A DNA stretch of 64,000 nucleotides from Prinsepia uniflora. Lineage: Eukaryota > Streptophyta > Magnoliopsida > Rosales > Rosaceae. The notes beneath the pieces are model-generated. The model worked only from the letters and a program-made list of their open reading frames with translations. It was not told where the DNA came from and searched no databases. Location of the stretch: contig CM064870.1 in assembly GCA_032719365.1 (NCBI GenBank), positions 40,208,194 to 40,272,193 on the forward strand, written 5' to 3'. A program made the translations under genes and the position numbers. Each line of letters opens with the position of its first letter. Positions within the stretch are counted from its first letter, which is position 1. This document shows positions 12,659 to 24,027 of the stretch, piece after piece.

Positions 12659-14243
12659 TGACAAGACCAACCCCGATTATCACCCCGATAACCTGGACGA
12701 ACCCTGCTCCCGTCTGACAACCCAACTCAAAAGACCAAAACAACCACACAAAAAATCGCGAAATATACATTGCCAGACCAGGGAGAACTTATAATACAAC
12801 AAGTCCACAGTAGCACAGAGCATAGTACAGTACAAGATAAGACGAGAATCCTACTAAAAGCTAGCTACACGCGCAACGGGAAAACTCTATGTCTCCGCCT
12901 CTGCCTCAACGTTTGCCCCGGCGCCAGCACCACGACCTGGAGGGTGTTAAAAACATTAATAGCATGAGTGGACTAAAAATAAATAAGAGTTATAAAACCG
13001 TTTACGAAATAAACTAGGGCTCACCCTCCGTTTGAAAACATGCATGCATAACCAAGTATTCGAAACAACTATATGTACGATATGAAAATAAGTATGGAAA
13101 GCATCAGAGATCAAAACCAAAGTTCGGGCACTCGGCCCTAAATCCATAAATCCATAAAAACCAAATTATTCGGGTCATAGCCGAAAACATTTGAAAACCA
13201 GTGAAAAATCAGTGAAAGCATCAATCATACAAGTTTACTGGATCTCAAGTGCACCCAAGTCTTTAAACTCAAAACCATGCGCAAATAACCAGGCCTTCCC
13301 GGGATATCAACAAGTCTTTAAACTCAAAACACAATCACAGGCCTCTGGGGGGTATCATAATCACCGAGTCTTTAAACTCAAAACATATACCGAGTCTTTA
13401 AACTCAAAACGTATCAATCTAGGGCCCTCCCCCTTGTCAATCAATCCGAGTCTTTAAACTCAAAACCAGATTCAGTGGGTTTTTCTCTTTTTACGGGTCT
13501 TTAATTCCAAAACCATTTTTCAATCAACAAGGAAAATCATCGAAATCAGAAAACCAAAACCAAACTGGAAATCCTCGATGGGACTTCCGCCCGAATTTCA
13601 CTTCCAAAGCCCTTAAATTAAAACGTATAACCGTGTAGGATTGGCTAGAAGCCTCTAGGATGAAGCCAGGTGTCCTTCAATCTGTGGTCCTCTCTCACAA
13701 AATATCCAATTAACTTAGCCCAAGTGTCCTTATCCGGTTGGACACAAATCCCATGATTGGAAAAGACTGAATTGCCCGTAAATGTCAAAATTACCATTTT
13801 ACCGTTCACTTCCTAGACCCATATCTTATCCGTCTGATGTCCGATGACGACGTGCCACCTGTCGTTGTACTAGGACGTCGAGACCTACCTAACGGTCCTT
13901 GGTTTTCGTGAAGAAAATTTGTCGTGCAAAAAGTCAACAAATTCCCCCTTTTTAACCAATTTACGAAAATGCCCTTAACCTTCCGAACATCATAACTTCC
14001 TCCTCGGATGTCGGAATCAGACGTGCCACCTGTCTACGGAATCGTGACGTCCCAAACTACGTCACGGTCATCGGTCAAGGTCCATTTGACTGCCCGAACT
14101 AAAAGTCAACATTTTGCCCATTCCAAGGGCAAAATCGTCATTCTGCACCGTCCGTCCAAAAGTATCCAACTAATCACCGATTATCTTCGTTAATCCTTTA
14201 TTAACCACTAATCTAATCCCAATTTCCGGGACGGGTCGTTACA
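12659..14243 (-). mobile_element. 5' LTR of element C, internally deleted (1.59 kb)
   Basis: It aligns with 6895-9821 on both sides of a gap: cttccaaa at about 13605 joins directly to gcccttaaattaaaacg. The missing block corresponds to 7864-9183, and an AAA microhomology is present at the join. The copy keeps the hairpin array and both ends. Confidence 0.85.
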
Positions 14244-14248
14244 TCTGA
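14244..14248. repeat. Target-site duplication TCTGA (right, element C)
   Basis: Partner of TCCGA at 6890-6894 with one transition. L1 sequence resumes immediately after it. Confidence 0.75.
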
Positions 14249-14881
14249 GGTATTATGCATAGGTGTTTAATTCGTATTTAATCCTGGAAAATTAGATGAT
14301 TTAAATATGAGATTCGACCGATAGTGACCGCTGATGGTGATTTTTGATAGGTGGTACAGCTTCCGGAGTTATGGATTAACGCACGGTTCGAGATTTAGCT
14401 ACGAGAACGTATGTGAGTGGACTTTGCTTTTATAAATTATTATGCATGGATAGCTAACTATTTTAATTATTTTACTACGTGATTTATGTTTCAATTATTT
14501 AATTTGGTTTCAAAATGATTATTTAACAATTTTCTGGATTTATTGATTGGTCCTAGACACTATAATGTTACGATATTTTGTGGAAACTATGTTTAAGGTT
14601 CAAGTTCGATTTGGAGATAGTTGAAGCTAGGGGCATTTTCCATGATGACCGTACCTTGGGGTAGTTTTGATGAACTGACTCCCTTAGCACGATATTGTTT
14701 GCTTTGGACCCACCCCTTTACGGCTTAGTTTCGGGGAACTCAAGCATAACTTCCTAGTCGGTCACCCATCATTGGATTGCTACAGCCCAGCCTCCCTTAA
14801 CTTCGAAGCTCCAAGAGAATCCAAAGCCAATGAACTCCTAAAAGTCCTCGTGCTAGAATGGAAATTGCCCCACATACAAGG

Positions 14882-16742
14882 TGGAATACCCCGGAAATTC
14901 GAGGAAATGAAAAATGATGATTTTGCCCCTATTAGGCCAAAATATTGACTTTTTGATTTAGACATTCTTTTGGATAGTCTGTGAAGTTCTAGGATTTTTT
15001 AGTCCATTGACAAGTGGTATGATGAAATCAAAGGTCAGATAGGCTTGATACATGTCAAAAATGACTTAGGGCATTTTGGTCTTTTTGGGTATAGGGGCAT
15101 TTTAGTAATTTTTCGTAGTGGACCTAGAAAATTCTAAAAGTGTCTTAATATTTCTCTATTTTTTCTCTTCTACTGACATATATTGTTATAAATAGGTGTT
15201 GTATATTTGTGGGAGGCACCTCGGTGGGTGGTAGCCAAATATGGTAAAAAAAAAGAAAATCCATGAAACGACCACCAAAGTGGGAACCAAAGAGAGGGAA
15301 GAAAGAAGAACGTAGAAAAAGAGAGAAGGATATGAGAGGAGAGTGATGACACTAGGAGGGGCTAAAACATTCCAAACTCACAGCCATGAGCAACCCGTGA
15401 AGTCTATGAATGGATGTGGGTTGTTAAGATGATCTGCAGATTTGTGGAGGCTGGTTGAGGATCCTAGGAGGTTAAATGAGTTCCAAGGATCACTCTAGAG
15501 TGAGAAAGCAAGATTTTGGACGTGGGAAACAACTCTATACGAAGCTGGGGAAACTGGTCGAAAGCCATGAAGTTGGAGAATACCATCGAGGTTTGTTTCT
15601 GTACTTTTGAGATCATAGACAGCGTCCTAGGATCAAATAGACCAAAATGAATGATTAGAATATGGAAAACGATACAAGAATGGAGGTTTTATAGTCGGGT
15701 CAGGCGACCCGTTTCGCAAACCTACTCGAGATAGACGACAAATATCGCTGTGATTGACTGTGACGCATGTGATGCCCAGGCGCAAAGGGCTTAATATGGA
15801 TGTGTTAAATATTAATTGGGTATCATTGAATTCTAGATTTAATGGTGCAATTTTTATATTAATTGGGTATCATTTGGATGTAGTTTTAAATGTATGACTT
15901 AATACGTTCATGTGTTAAATATGATTTAAATATGATAAAATTATGGAACTTAAGCTTAAGATTATATTGAACCTCAAAGGAACTAAAGTGAAGAGAGTGA
16001 GTTCATCTTGATTTATTTAATACCTTTTTTTTGTTTAATCATAAGGAGATTGGTTATAACTATGGAATGTAGAAAGAGGATTTACTTAAAGACTCGTATA
16101 TATAATTATTTTTATCAAGATACTATAGGTTTATAATTTGATATTGTGCAAAGTAGATATGATATTATATGATATTTGGGAATGGTGGGATAAATGGGAA
16201 TGGATTTATAACAAAGGATTTGGCTTTCTAAAATATAATGGTTATGTGCACTTTGTTGGGAATGTTGTGGTGTTAATTACTTAATAAAAAATGGGCCTAG
16301 GAATGTTTGAATATTAAGCATTATAATAGAAGGAAAACTTGTGGAAATTAGATAATAGTAATACTTTTGTTATGTGTACACTTTCATGATAAAAGAAGGT
16401 GAATAAAATAATTGGGGAAATAGGAAAAGGTATTTAACCAAGGGTTGTATTTACAAATAGGTTTGGTTTTATTTTAAGTTTGAAGTATATAATTAATGAT
16501 ACAGTTCGCGATAAATTTATTATTTGAAATAAAGACAATTATGATTGAATTGATAATTTTCACTACTTGGCGGGGTTAGTGGGTTGAATATGGGGGGTAA
16601 CTCACAAAGGTTGAATTAATTTGCATATTTTAATGAGGGACGGACCAGAACAAAAATTTGGGATATCCCTTATCTGATAAAAGCTTGTCAGACGGGAGCA
16701 GGACTAGCTCGATTTTCAGTAAACTGGGGACGGGTCGTGTGA
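14882..16742 (+). mobile_element. Solo LTR L2 inside the left Cassandra LTR
   Basis: It starts TGGAATACCCCGG and ends gggacgggtcgtgtga, in line with the family end. CAAGG (14877-14881) precedes it and TAAGG (16743-16747) follows, one transition apart. The interior has the family phrases gattttgcccct, ttgactttttga and gtcctaggatcaaatag. The 3' half (15780-16560) is AT-rich without genes. Length is 1.86 kb. The boundaries are reasonable but less certain than for L3 and L4. Confidence 0.6.
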
Positions 16743-17120
16743 TAAGGCACTTCACCTTTTCTTCCCCGAGCGATATGGTCTTTCTCACCATTCTTACTTC
16801 CAAGCTCCCGTGTCTTGCCCACCGTTCTTACTTCTCATGCTCACTGTTCTTGCTCCCCGAGCTCACAGGTCATACAATCCATCGACCTTAGGGCCCAGCA
16901 TCCTCGCTGGCAGATTTTTGATCGAGGACCAGCTCTAATACCTTTCTGTCACGACCCGACTTATCTAGCACGATATTGTCTGATTTGAGGCCACGTCTTC
17001 ATGGCTTTATTTCTGGGAGCTCACGTGCAACTTCCCTAGTGGGTCACCCATCTTGGGATTACTCCAGCCCAGCCTCGCTTAATTTTGGATTTCCAAAGGA
17101 ATTCAAAGCTAGTAAGCTCC

Positions 17121-17125
17121 CAAAA
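17121..17125. repeat. Target-site duplication CAAAA (left, L3)
   Basis: Exact match to 23223-23227. Removing the insert and one copy rejoins the Cassandra LTR as agctcc-CAAAA-ggcctcgtgct, the sequence seen uninterrupted in the Cassandra copy at 36594-36640. Confidence 0.85.
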
Positions 17126-18464
17126 TAACACGACCCATCCCAATCCTCCCGGGATTAACACGGGATGTGCCATGCTCCCGTCTAACCCACGTGTGACATG
17201 AAGGGCCAGACAAGGGATAACCCAAACCTTAGCCCACTCGGGGCCTCCAGAATGTGCGAGGATCAGTGGAAGACTGTGATGTCTTGGTCTCTATTACAGC
17301 CCGCATCCGCGATCAACTTGAAGGGCGTTAAAAACCATAAAATCCGTGAGTGGTGAAAATAAATAATTTAATGAAAACTCATTTCATGAGGAAAACATTT
17401 ATGCCCATCATTAAAAGCCATGCATGCATTCAAAAATTAGTTAATTCAAATATAAAAACCGTTTATAAAACCAATCGTGTGGGAACTCAGCCCAAAACCG
17501 TAAATCCAAATTATGTGAGTCATTGCCCAAATCCATAAACACAAAAATCCGTAAATTAGTAAATCCAATAAAACACAGTTATACCAATCCTTGGCATCCC
17601 AAATGCATGGCGTCCAAGACACCTGACGTCCCAGACGTCATGTCACGGTCCAAGGCTAGGCATGCCTCTCGGTGTCTCTCCGAGCCTATCTATGACATCC
17701 CAGATGTTTGACGTCCTAGACCTCTAATAATAGAAATCTTACTCCTAAGTCACTATACAGTTCGGTCGTTCCATGCAATGACCCCTCGCAGGAAATGCGC
17801 GGTGACTACCCTAGTGTCCCAGATAGTTGGAGGAGACCATCTATATATCCACATATAAGGATGGTATATGGAAAACATTTTATAAAATCATTTCAAAACC
17901 GTTTAGAAAGGGGCCCTTGCCCGGAATTTCCATAAACCACCGTAAATCTAGAAATGGATCTCATGTCCGAAGTATACTTTTCATAAACCATTTCTCTAAA
18001 TCCATTTCATAAACCTCAAATGGGACTCATGCCTGATATCGTATCAACTGGGCCTCTAGCCCGATAGTACAAAACAAATGGGTCTCAGCCCGATACCTCA
18101 TTAAATCAAATAGACTTCAAGTCCGATTCCATCTTTCAAAATCTGAAATCAGTTTATCAAACTACCATAGAAAACACAAGCACATATAACCACAGTATAA
18201 AATCTTAAACCTCGAAATACGGGTAAATACGTAATCAGAAATACCACAATCATAATCATAGAAATCAAATTTATAAAACATATAAAACAATTAAGCATGC
18301 ATCAATTTAGAAAACAAATGTGCACTCAAAGACCGTCCAAGATATGTCTCGATACGCGTGTATAAGCCTCCCCGGGGCTAATTCACCATCTCCGAAACTC
18401 CCGGACCTGTCCAAATCATACCAATAGTCACTAATAGACTCTATAAGGTCATATCTAAAACCTA

Positions 18465-18469
18465 TGAAC
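18465..18469. repeat. Target-site duplication TGAAC (left, L4)
   Basis: Exact match to 21856-21860 on the far side of L4. Confidence 0.85.
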
Positions 18470-20129
18470 TGTGACGACCCGTCCCGAATTAACGAGATTA
18501 ATTAAGGATTAATTACGGATTAGCGAGACTAATGAGGTACTAGACGAGGATTATCGAACGAGCAGGGCGAAATGACGATTTTGCCCCTAGAATGGGCTAA
18601 TTGTTGACCTTTCGTTCAGGTGGTAAAATGGACTTTGGCCGATGACTGTGACGTAGTTCGGAACGTCACGAGGAAGAAGTTGTGATTTTCAGAAGTTCGG
18701 GGGCATTTTGGTAATTTGGTTAAAAGGAGGAAAATAGTTGACTTTTGACCCGGGAGGTCCGATGACCAAGGGCCGAGGACCATTATGTAGATTGGGACGA
18801 TACGAATCCGTAGATAGGTAGCACGTCGAATTCGGTCGTTCGACGGAGAAGTTACGGTTCACGGAAGTTTGAAAGTACTATTGCGCGTTTTACGAGACGA
18901 GGGACTTTTGGAATTAAGTGGGGCCCAGATATTTCTGTACTAACCAATGGATGAGTGACAAGTGTCACCCATCCACTAGCCAACCCTTTTTCATTCATGC
19001 ATCTTCCATTCCTCTTCATCGATCATTTTCTTTGTTTCAACCAAACAAACCCGATCTCCCTTCCACCCCAAACCCAAACCAATCTCCCTTATGACCATGA
19101 CTGAGACCAAGAGAAGGAAGAGAGGACAAGATGATGGTGGTGGTCGGCCAGGTTGGCACCGCCGTGCACGGCTGAGGCCCAAAACCGAGAGGTACTCGAT
19201 TTATCCAATTTTTCCATATTTTTCGATTTCCACATTATGGGTTGTTTTGGACGTTTGGATAAGGTTATTTAGGTTGCTAGGGATTTGATATGAAGGTTTT
19301 AAATGGGGTTTGATGGCTGTGAAGCCTGGGAACAAAATGGAGGTTCTGAGCCGTTTTGAGAGAATTTGAAACCATGGATTTTAGGGTGTTTTAGTTAGTC
19401 CTTTGGATTAGAAATGATAGAAAAATTGAAAATAGGCTGATTGGAATCAAAAAGGGAAGAAAAGGGCCGAAAATGAGGGGTTTAGAGGGCCAGACCGGTC
19501 CAACTGGACCAAACTGCACAGAAAACCGGCTGGACCGGTCGATTGCGTGGAGAAGATGATGAATAGTCCTGGAGCGTGAGGCCCAAGTGCAGGACCATCC
19601 TTGAGCGCGTACAGGCGCGTGGTGACTCCTTTGGGGGAACTTCCAACACTTGAAATCATCCATTCAATGTAACGAACATTTTGGGACTAGTTGCGTGTCA
19701 ATCGGACATCGTTTCGATATAGTTCGGGTTGTCCGAAGGTTTAGGTTCGCGTTTAAAAATAGTTAGAAATTTCGGAAAATTACGGGACTTTAGTGAGGGG
19801 TTATATAAGTAGTTAGTAACCCTCTAAATTAATGTGGACATGTTTGGGAATCCCGGAGGTGACGATTTGTTCTGGAGACGCTTTTGGCACGCGTATCGAG
19901 GCGCATCTTCGGACTGTCTGTGAGTGGACTTGTTTTATGAATTCAATGCATGCATAAATGTTTTATAATTGTTTTAATACATGTTTTGTGATGACATGAG
20001 TGCATTTTTTTGCGGTAGCTTAGGATTTACTTATTTGCACGTATTTCTAGATTTCCAGTTTTATACGATGCTTATACGTGCTAGATTTTCAATGAGGGTT
20101 TCATGAATTGGTTTTGGATTTGGAAATAT

Positions 20130-20560
20130 GAAATCGAGCACGAGACCCATTTGATTTACGAACTCTCGGACTTGTGGTCCCTTTGATTTGACGATTAATC
20201 AGATCGATAGTCCATTTGAGTTATACGATCGGACCGAGGGTTCCGTTGGTTTACAAATTTGGGCTTGAGACCCAGTTGGTCGTAATATTGGGTTTGAGGT
20301 CCCTTTGACTATGGTATCGGGCTTGAAGCCCTGTTGGTTGTGAAATCGAGCTTGAGGCTCCGTTGGTTTATGGTTTTGGGCTTAGGGCCCAGTTATTGCG
20401 AAATCGGGCTTGAGTCCCAGTTCGGTTTATGAAATGAGAATTCGGGTATGAGACCCTGTTGAACTGAGGATTTAGGCCGAGGTCAGTGAAACCGATTTGA
20501 ACCGGATTCGAGGAATTCTGTTGAGATGAATCGGGTATGAGACCTAGTTGAGAAATGTTT
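20130..20560 (+). repeat. Array of short hairpin units in L4
   Basis: Units of about 35-40 bases, each with a dyad core such as GGGCTTGAGGCCC, GGGCTTAGGGCCC or GGACCGAGGGTTCC, separated by agttggttta-like spacers. The counterpart on the plus strand at 52870-53345 belongs to element B. Confidence 0.75.
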
Positions 20561-21077
20561 TGAGAAAGAAAGATTGTATTTGAACTGTATGAAACCCTCC
20601 GTATGATTATATGGTCTCCTCCAAACGTTGACCTGGAGAGTCACGATCCACATACCAGAATGGGTATCCCCATAGGGATCCCATTCCAGGAGTAGGAATT
20701 ACGAGATATGATGAGGTCCCGGACCAGATTCCGGAGAGATGATCGGACTAGATCCAGAGATAGAGCTCGGACTAGATCCAGAGATTGAGCCTCCCAGATG
20801 GAGAATTCCTAGGAGAAGACTCGGAGTGAGACCCTGAGTAGTGTGCACACTAGTATAGAGATGATATCGTGACATTCTTGGGGATGTGTTCCCTAGGGGC
20901 TGTGTGCCCCGAGTTGGCATCTTCTCGGAAGAGCCGCTGATGGGTTATATGTATAAGTAAGTATGGTTCTGTGATTTGGGGGCGGAAACCCTGTGTTCCA
21001 TGTTTTATGTTTTATAAAGTGATTTGGGGGCGGAAACCCCGTACTTGATGTTTTAGAAATGGTTAGGGGCGGAGACC

Positions 21078-21555
21078 ACGTGTTCTATGCTTTGGTATTT
21101 CACTGAGAATGGTTTTGGGTTGAGTTCCCACACGTATTGATTTACGGTTTTAAGAAAGTGATTTTGGGTCGGGGACCCAAATGGATTTATGTTTCATGAC
21201 GGTTTATGGGAACCGGTATGAACCCTTGGATGGTTTATGGGTCATGAAGGTTTATGGGGACCGGGCATGAACCCTTGAAAGGTTTTTAGAATGTTTCCAA
21301 ATGTTTTTTATGCCCGTGTTCTATGTTTTGGTATTTCACTGAGAATGGTTTTGGGCTGAGTTCCCACACGTATTGATTTACAATTTTAAGAAAGTGATTT
21401 CGGGTCGGGGACCCAAATGGATTTATGGTTCATGACGATTTAAGGGAACCAGCATGAACCCTTGGATGGTTTATGGGTCATGACGGTTTATGGGGACCGG
21501 GCATGAACCCTTGAAAGGTTTTCAGAATGTTTCCAAATGGTTTTTATGAATGATT
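21078..21555 (+). repeat. ~235-bp tandem duplication in L4
   Basis: Unit 1 runs from gtgttctatgctttgg (about 21080) and unit 2 from gtgttctatgttttgg (about 21316). Both contain gaatggttttggg, gggtcggggacccaa, and the paired phrases about ggtttatgggtcatga and ggaccgggcatgaaccc. Confidence 0.9.
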
Positions 21556-21855
21556 GATAAATGGTTTTTGAATGCATGCATATGCTTTTAGTGAAGGGCA
21601 TAAATGTCTTTATGTGAAAATGTTTTTAATGAAATATTTATTTTGTCCACTCACGACTTTTAATGTTTTAATGCCCTTTAGGTTGATAGCGGATGCGGGA
21701 TGTAGTAGAGACGAGACATCACACTCCTCCTCCTACGATCCTGGCATACTCTGGACGCCCAGTGAGGGCTAGAGACGGAATTTTCCCTGGTTCGTGTCAG
21801 ACGGGATCAGGCGTGTCCCACGTTAATCCTGGGGGATTTGGGACGGGTCCTGACA

Positions 21856-21860
21856 TGAAC
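21856..21860. repeat. Target-site duplication TGAAC (right, L4)
   Basis: Partner of 18465-18469. Confidence 0.85.
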
Positions 21861-23222
21861 AGTATCAGCTTGAGAACGCGTCCCGAACATGCTTCCTGGG
21901 GATAAAAACCTCAATTTGACCAACCTAACAATCTTTGATCGACCTGAAACCACGACTATTGGATTCGGATTGTTAAAACCTTGAAAATAGCACTGGTCCC
22001 ACCTCGAAATTCATGCCCACACGTCCCCACGCACGTTTTCAACACAAAAGTAAACTGCTGACATCATCATATCAATGCTGATGTCAAAACTGACATCAGC
22101 AAAGTTAACGTTGACGTCAGCATGATAGGTTCTGACAGTGCCACGTGTTAGCCAGCCACTGGTCCACGTCATTAACATGTTAGTGCTGACTGGGCACTAA
22201 CACGTGCCGCCTCACGATTGGTCTACCTCTGGAACCTGCCAATCTGACATGTCAGACCTAACATGATGATGTCTTCCCATCTTCAACCTCTCGACGGGTC
22301 CTGCAAACCCGCATAGACTAGCGACCCGACCCAACCATTATTTCTTCATTTCTCAACTATTTTAGATGGGGTTTCTTCCTATGTGATTGCCTTAAACCCT
22401 AGATTAGTTCTATCTACTCAAAAACACCAAAATCAAACCCAATGATACGTGAGATTTGATGAACATTAAGCCGTGGTCTTCAAATCCAGTATCTGGCCAA
22501 CTCCGGTCACCGTTGCCTTCGATTCCGACCTCCCTGAGTTCGTCTTACTCCATAAGACATCATCCTATCCATCAAATTGACTCATAAATGCTTAAACCTT
22601 GATTTTTAATTTTGAACTCCAAAACCATACCTTTAAGGTTTTCTAGCCACGGTGCACGACAGTCTACACTGTTCCCTCCGTCATGATCGTCTCAGCCTCC
22701 TCTTTCATTTTCACATTCACACCATCATCAACGGGTGAGGATCGAAGGGTGTTTGTGAGGGATTGGGTGGTATGGTGTATGGATTTCACGGGTTAAGGGA
22801 GAAAATACAGAGATAATGAAGATAAAATGATGACCCAATTAATTGGGGTTTGGGCCAATCAGATGGGTGACACTTGTCACTCATCTTGTGGGTCCTCCCC
22901 AAATACTTATCCAATCAAAACAGTCCACGTGTCCAAATTCTCAGTTTGCTGGCAATAGTACCAATTTCTATTTTAGACCTGTAACTTTACCGTCAAACTT
23001 CTGATTTCAACGTGCCACCTGTCTACGGACTCGTAACGTCCCGATCTACGTAACAGGTCTCGGTCCCCTTGCATCTAACCATCCAGGTCAAAAGTCAACA
23101 TTTTACCCATCCCTAGGGGCAAAACAGTCATTTTACACCATCCGTCCTAATTCCCTTGACTAATTAGGGATTAGTCACGATAATCTTCAATTAATCCCGT
23201 GAATTTGGGACGGGTTGTTACA

Positions 23223-23227
23223 CAAAA
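23223..23227. repeat. Target-site duplication CAAAA (right, L3)
   Basis: Partner of 17121-17125. The remaining Cassandra LTR follows at once (ggcctcgtgctaag). Confidence 0.85.
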
Positions 23228-24022
23228 GGCCTCGTGCTAAGAAGGGCACCATCCACACAAATAAAGAACTTCACTTTTCCGTCCTCGAGCTATGTGGGAT
23301 TACTCACCGTTCTTGCTGCCAAGATCACGGGTCTTGCTTCCAAGATCACGGGTCTTGCTCACCACTATTACTTCCCAGGCTCACCAGTTTTGTTGACCAA
23401 TATTGCTTCCCAAGCTCACGAGTCTTACAAATGTTGTACTGTGTTTATTTCTTAGGAAGTTAAAACTAAGGGTGTTCCTAAACGGCTGATTCTTGAGGAA
23501 TACTGTTGTTATTTTAGTGATTGTTCCCAGGAAACCGAAGCTTGGAGTGTTTCCCAGACAGCTAATGCTCGGGGGAGTTGGTAATTTGATTGTTGATTGG
23601 ATTTTCGTTGGTTATGGATATTGGTGTCCAATTTTTGTCATATGCTTATATAGACGTGAATTTTGGGAAACGCGGTCCCGAAGTCTATGATTTGTTTTGA
23701 TTTGAGATCCGATTGTTCATTAGTTTATGTTTTATTCTATGTATGCATGTTTTAGAAACTGGAGGGTAAACGTTATTTTTCTTGAAAAATGTGTTTTTAA
23801 ATATTTATTTTCATCCACTCACACTTTTTTCATGGTTTTGATAACCCGTCGGTTGTTGTACAGAAATTAGGAGGGATTGAGAGGTGAAGGCATACATAGT
23901 GAATTAGTTGAGTATATCTTGTCTAACAAGTGTTGATGCTAGTTTCGATATTTTGAACTATTTTTCAGACATGAGGAGGACCGGACATGATTATCAAAGT
24001 AATTTAAGAACGGGCCATATTT

Positions 24023-24027
24023 ATCTA
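24023..24027. repeat. Target-site duplication ATCTA (right, L1)
   Basis: Exact partner of 5545-5549, found next to the worn 3' end of L1. Confidence 0.55.

Larger units (their letters stand above)
6895..14243 (-). mobile_element. Gypsy-type LTR retrotransposon (element C) with gag remnant
   Basis: It reads on the minus strand. The 5' LTR is 12659-14243 and the 3' LTR 6895-9821; both end TGTAACGACCC.../...CTTGTCA. The primer site adjoins the 5' LTR at 12645-12655, and a purine tract (minus strand aaggaaggtagat) abuts the 3' LTR at about 9822-9834. The internal part is only 2.8 kb and keeps gag and a scrap of protease; reverse transcriptase and integrase are gone. The 5' LTR lacks 1.3 kb that the 3' LTR still has. 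TSD is TCCGA/TCTGA. Inserted in LTR L1. Confidence 0.85.
18470..21855 (+). mobile_element. Solo LTR L4 (3.39 kb), same family as element B
   Basis: It begins TGTGACGACCCGTCCCG and ends ggacgggtcctgaca, with TGAAC duplications on both sides. It shares with the LTRs of the 51932-61055 element, in opposite orientation, the bZIP-like site pair near its start, the array of hairpin units (20130-20560), the atatggtctcctcc block, the gggtatccccatagggatcc block and the end. No primer site follows it. A 235-bp tandem duplication lies near its 3' end. Confidence 0.9.
17126..23222 (-). mobile_element. Solo LTR L3 (2.7 kb of own sequence), split by L4
   Basis: The minus strand begins TGTAACAACCCGTCCC at 23222 and ends ...gatgggtcgtgtta at 17126. 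Own sequence is 17126-18469 plus 21861-23222. It holds the family motifs (gagtggtgaaaa, gcatgcat block, hairpin units such as GGGCCTCTAGCCC near 18050 and GACTTCAAGTC near 18115). No primer site or internal part. The 5-bp CAAAA duplication and the restored Cassandra sequence make the call secure. Confidence 0.85.
14668..23429 (-). mobile_element. Cassandra element (5S rRNA-like LTRs), split by two LTR insertions
   Basis: Pieces 14668-14881, 16748-17125 and 23228-23429 together make about 0.8 kb, the usual size of a Cassandra TRIM. Each LTR carries a minus-strand 5S rRNA-derived part (14761-14811 and 17040-17094: gtcacccatc, ttaacttcgaagctcc) next to tagcacgatattgt. The LTRs flank a 70-bp centre (16877-16946) with a worn primer site, minus strand AGGTATTAGAGC (16931-16943). 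LTR tips are ...cttaca at 23429 and ...cataca at 16876. It codes for nothing and depends on other elements to move. It sits in L1. I could not find a clear 5-bp TSD for it. Confidence 0.75.
5550..24022 (+). mobile_element. Outermost solo LTR (L1), gypsy-type, split by nested insertions
   Basis: It begins TGTAATGACCCG and ends cgggccatattt, which aligns with the usual family end cgggtcgtgtt allowing transitions. Its own sequence is 5550-6894, 14249-14667 and 23430-24022, about 2.4 kb; the other 16 kb is inserted later. Marks of the family are the gtgagtggact motif (14412) followed by a tatgcatg-rich block. No internal region or primer site adjoins it, so it is a solo LTR left by recombination. 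Flanking ATCTA duplications support the ends. Confidence 0.6.

Noticed and set aside
20130..20560. CRISPR-like array
   Set aside because: Spaced short repeats are present, but this is a plant LTR, the repeats vary in sequence and there are no cas genes. They are hairpin units of the LTR.
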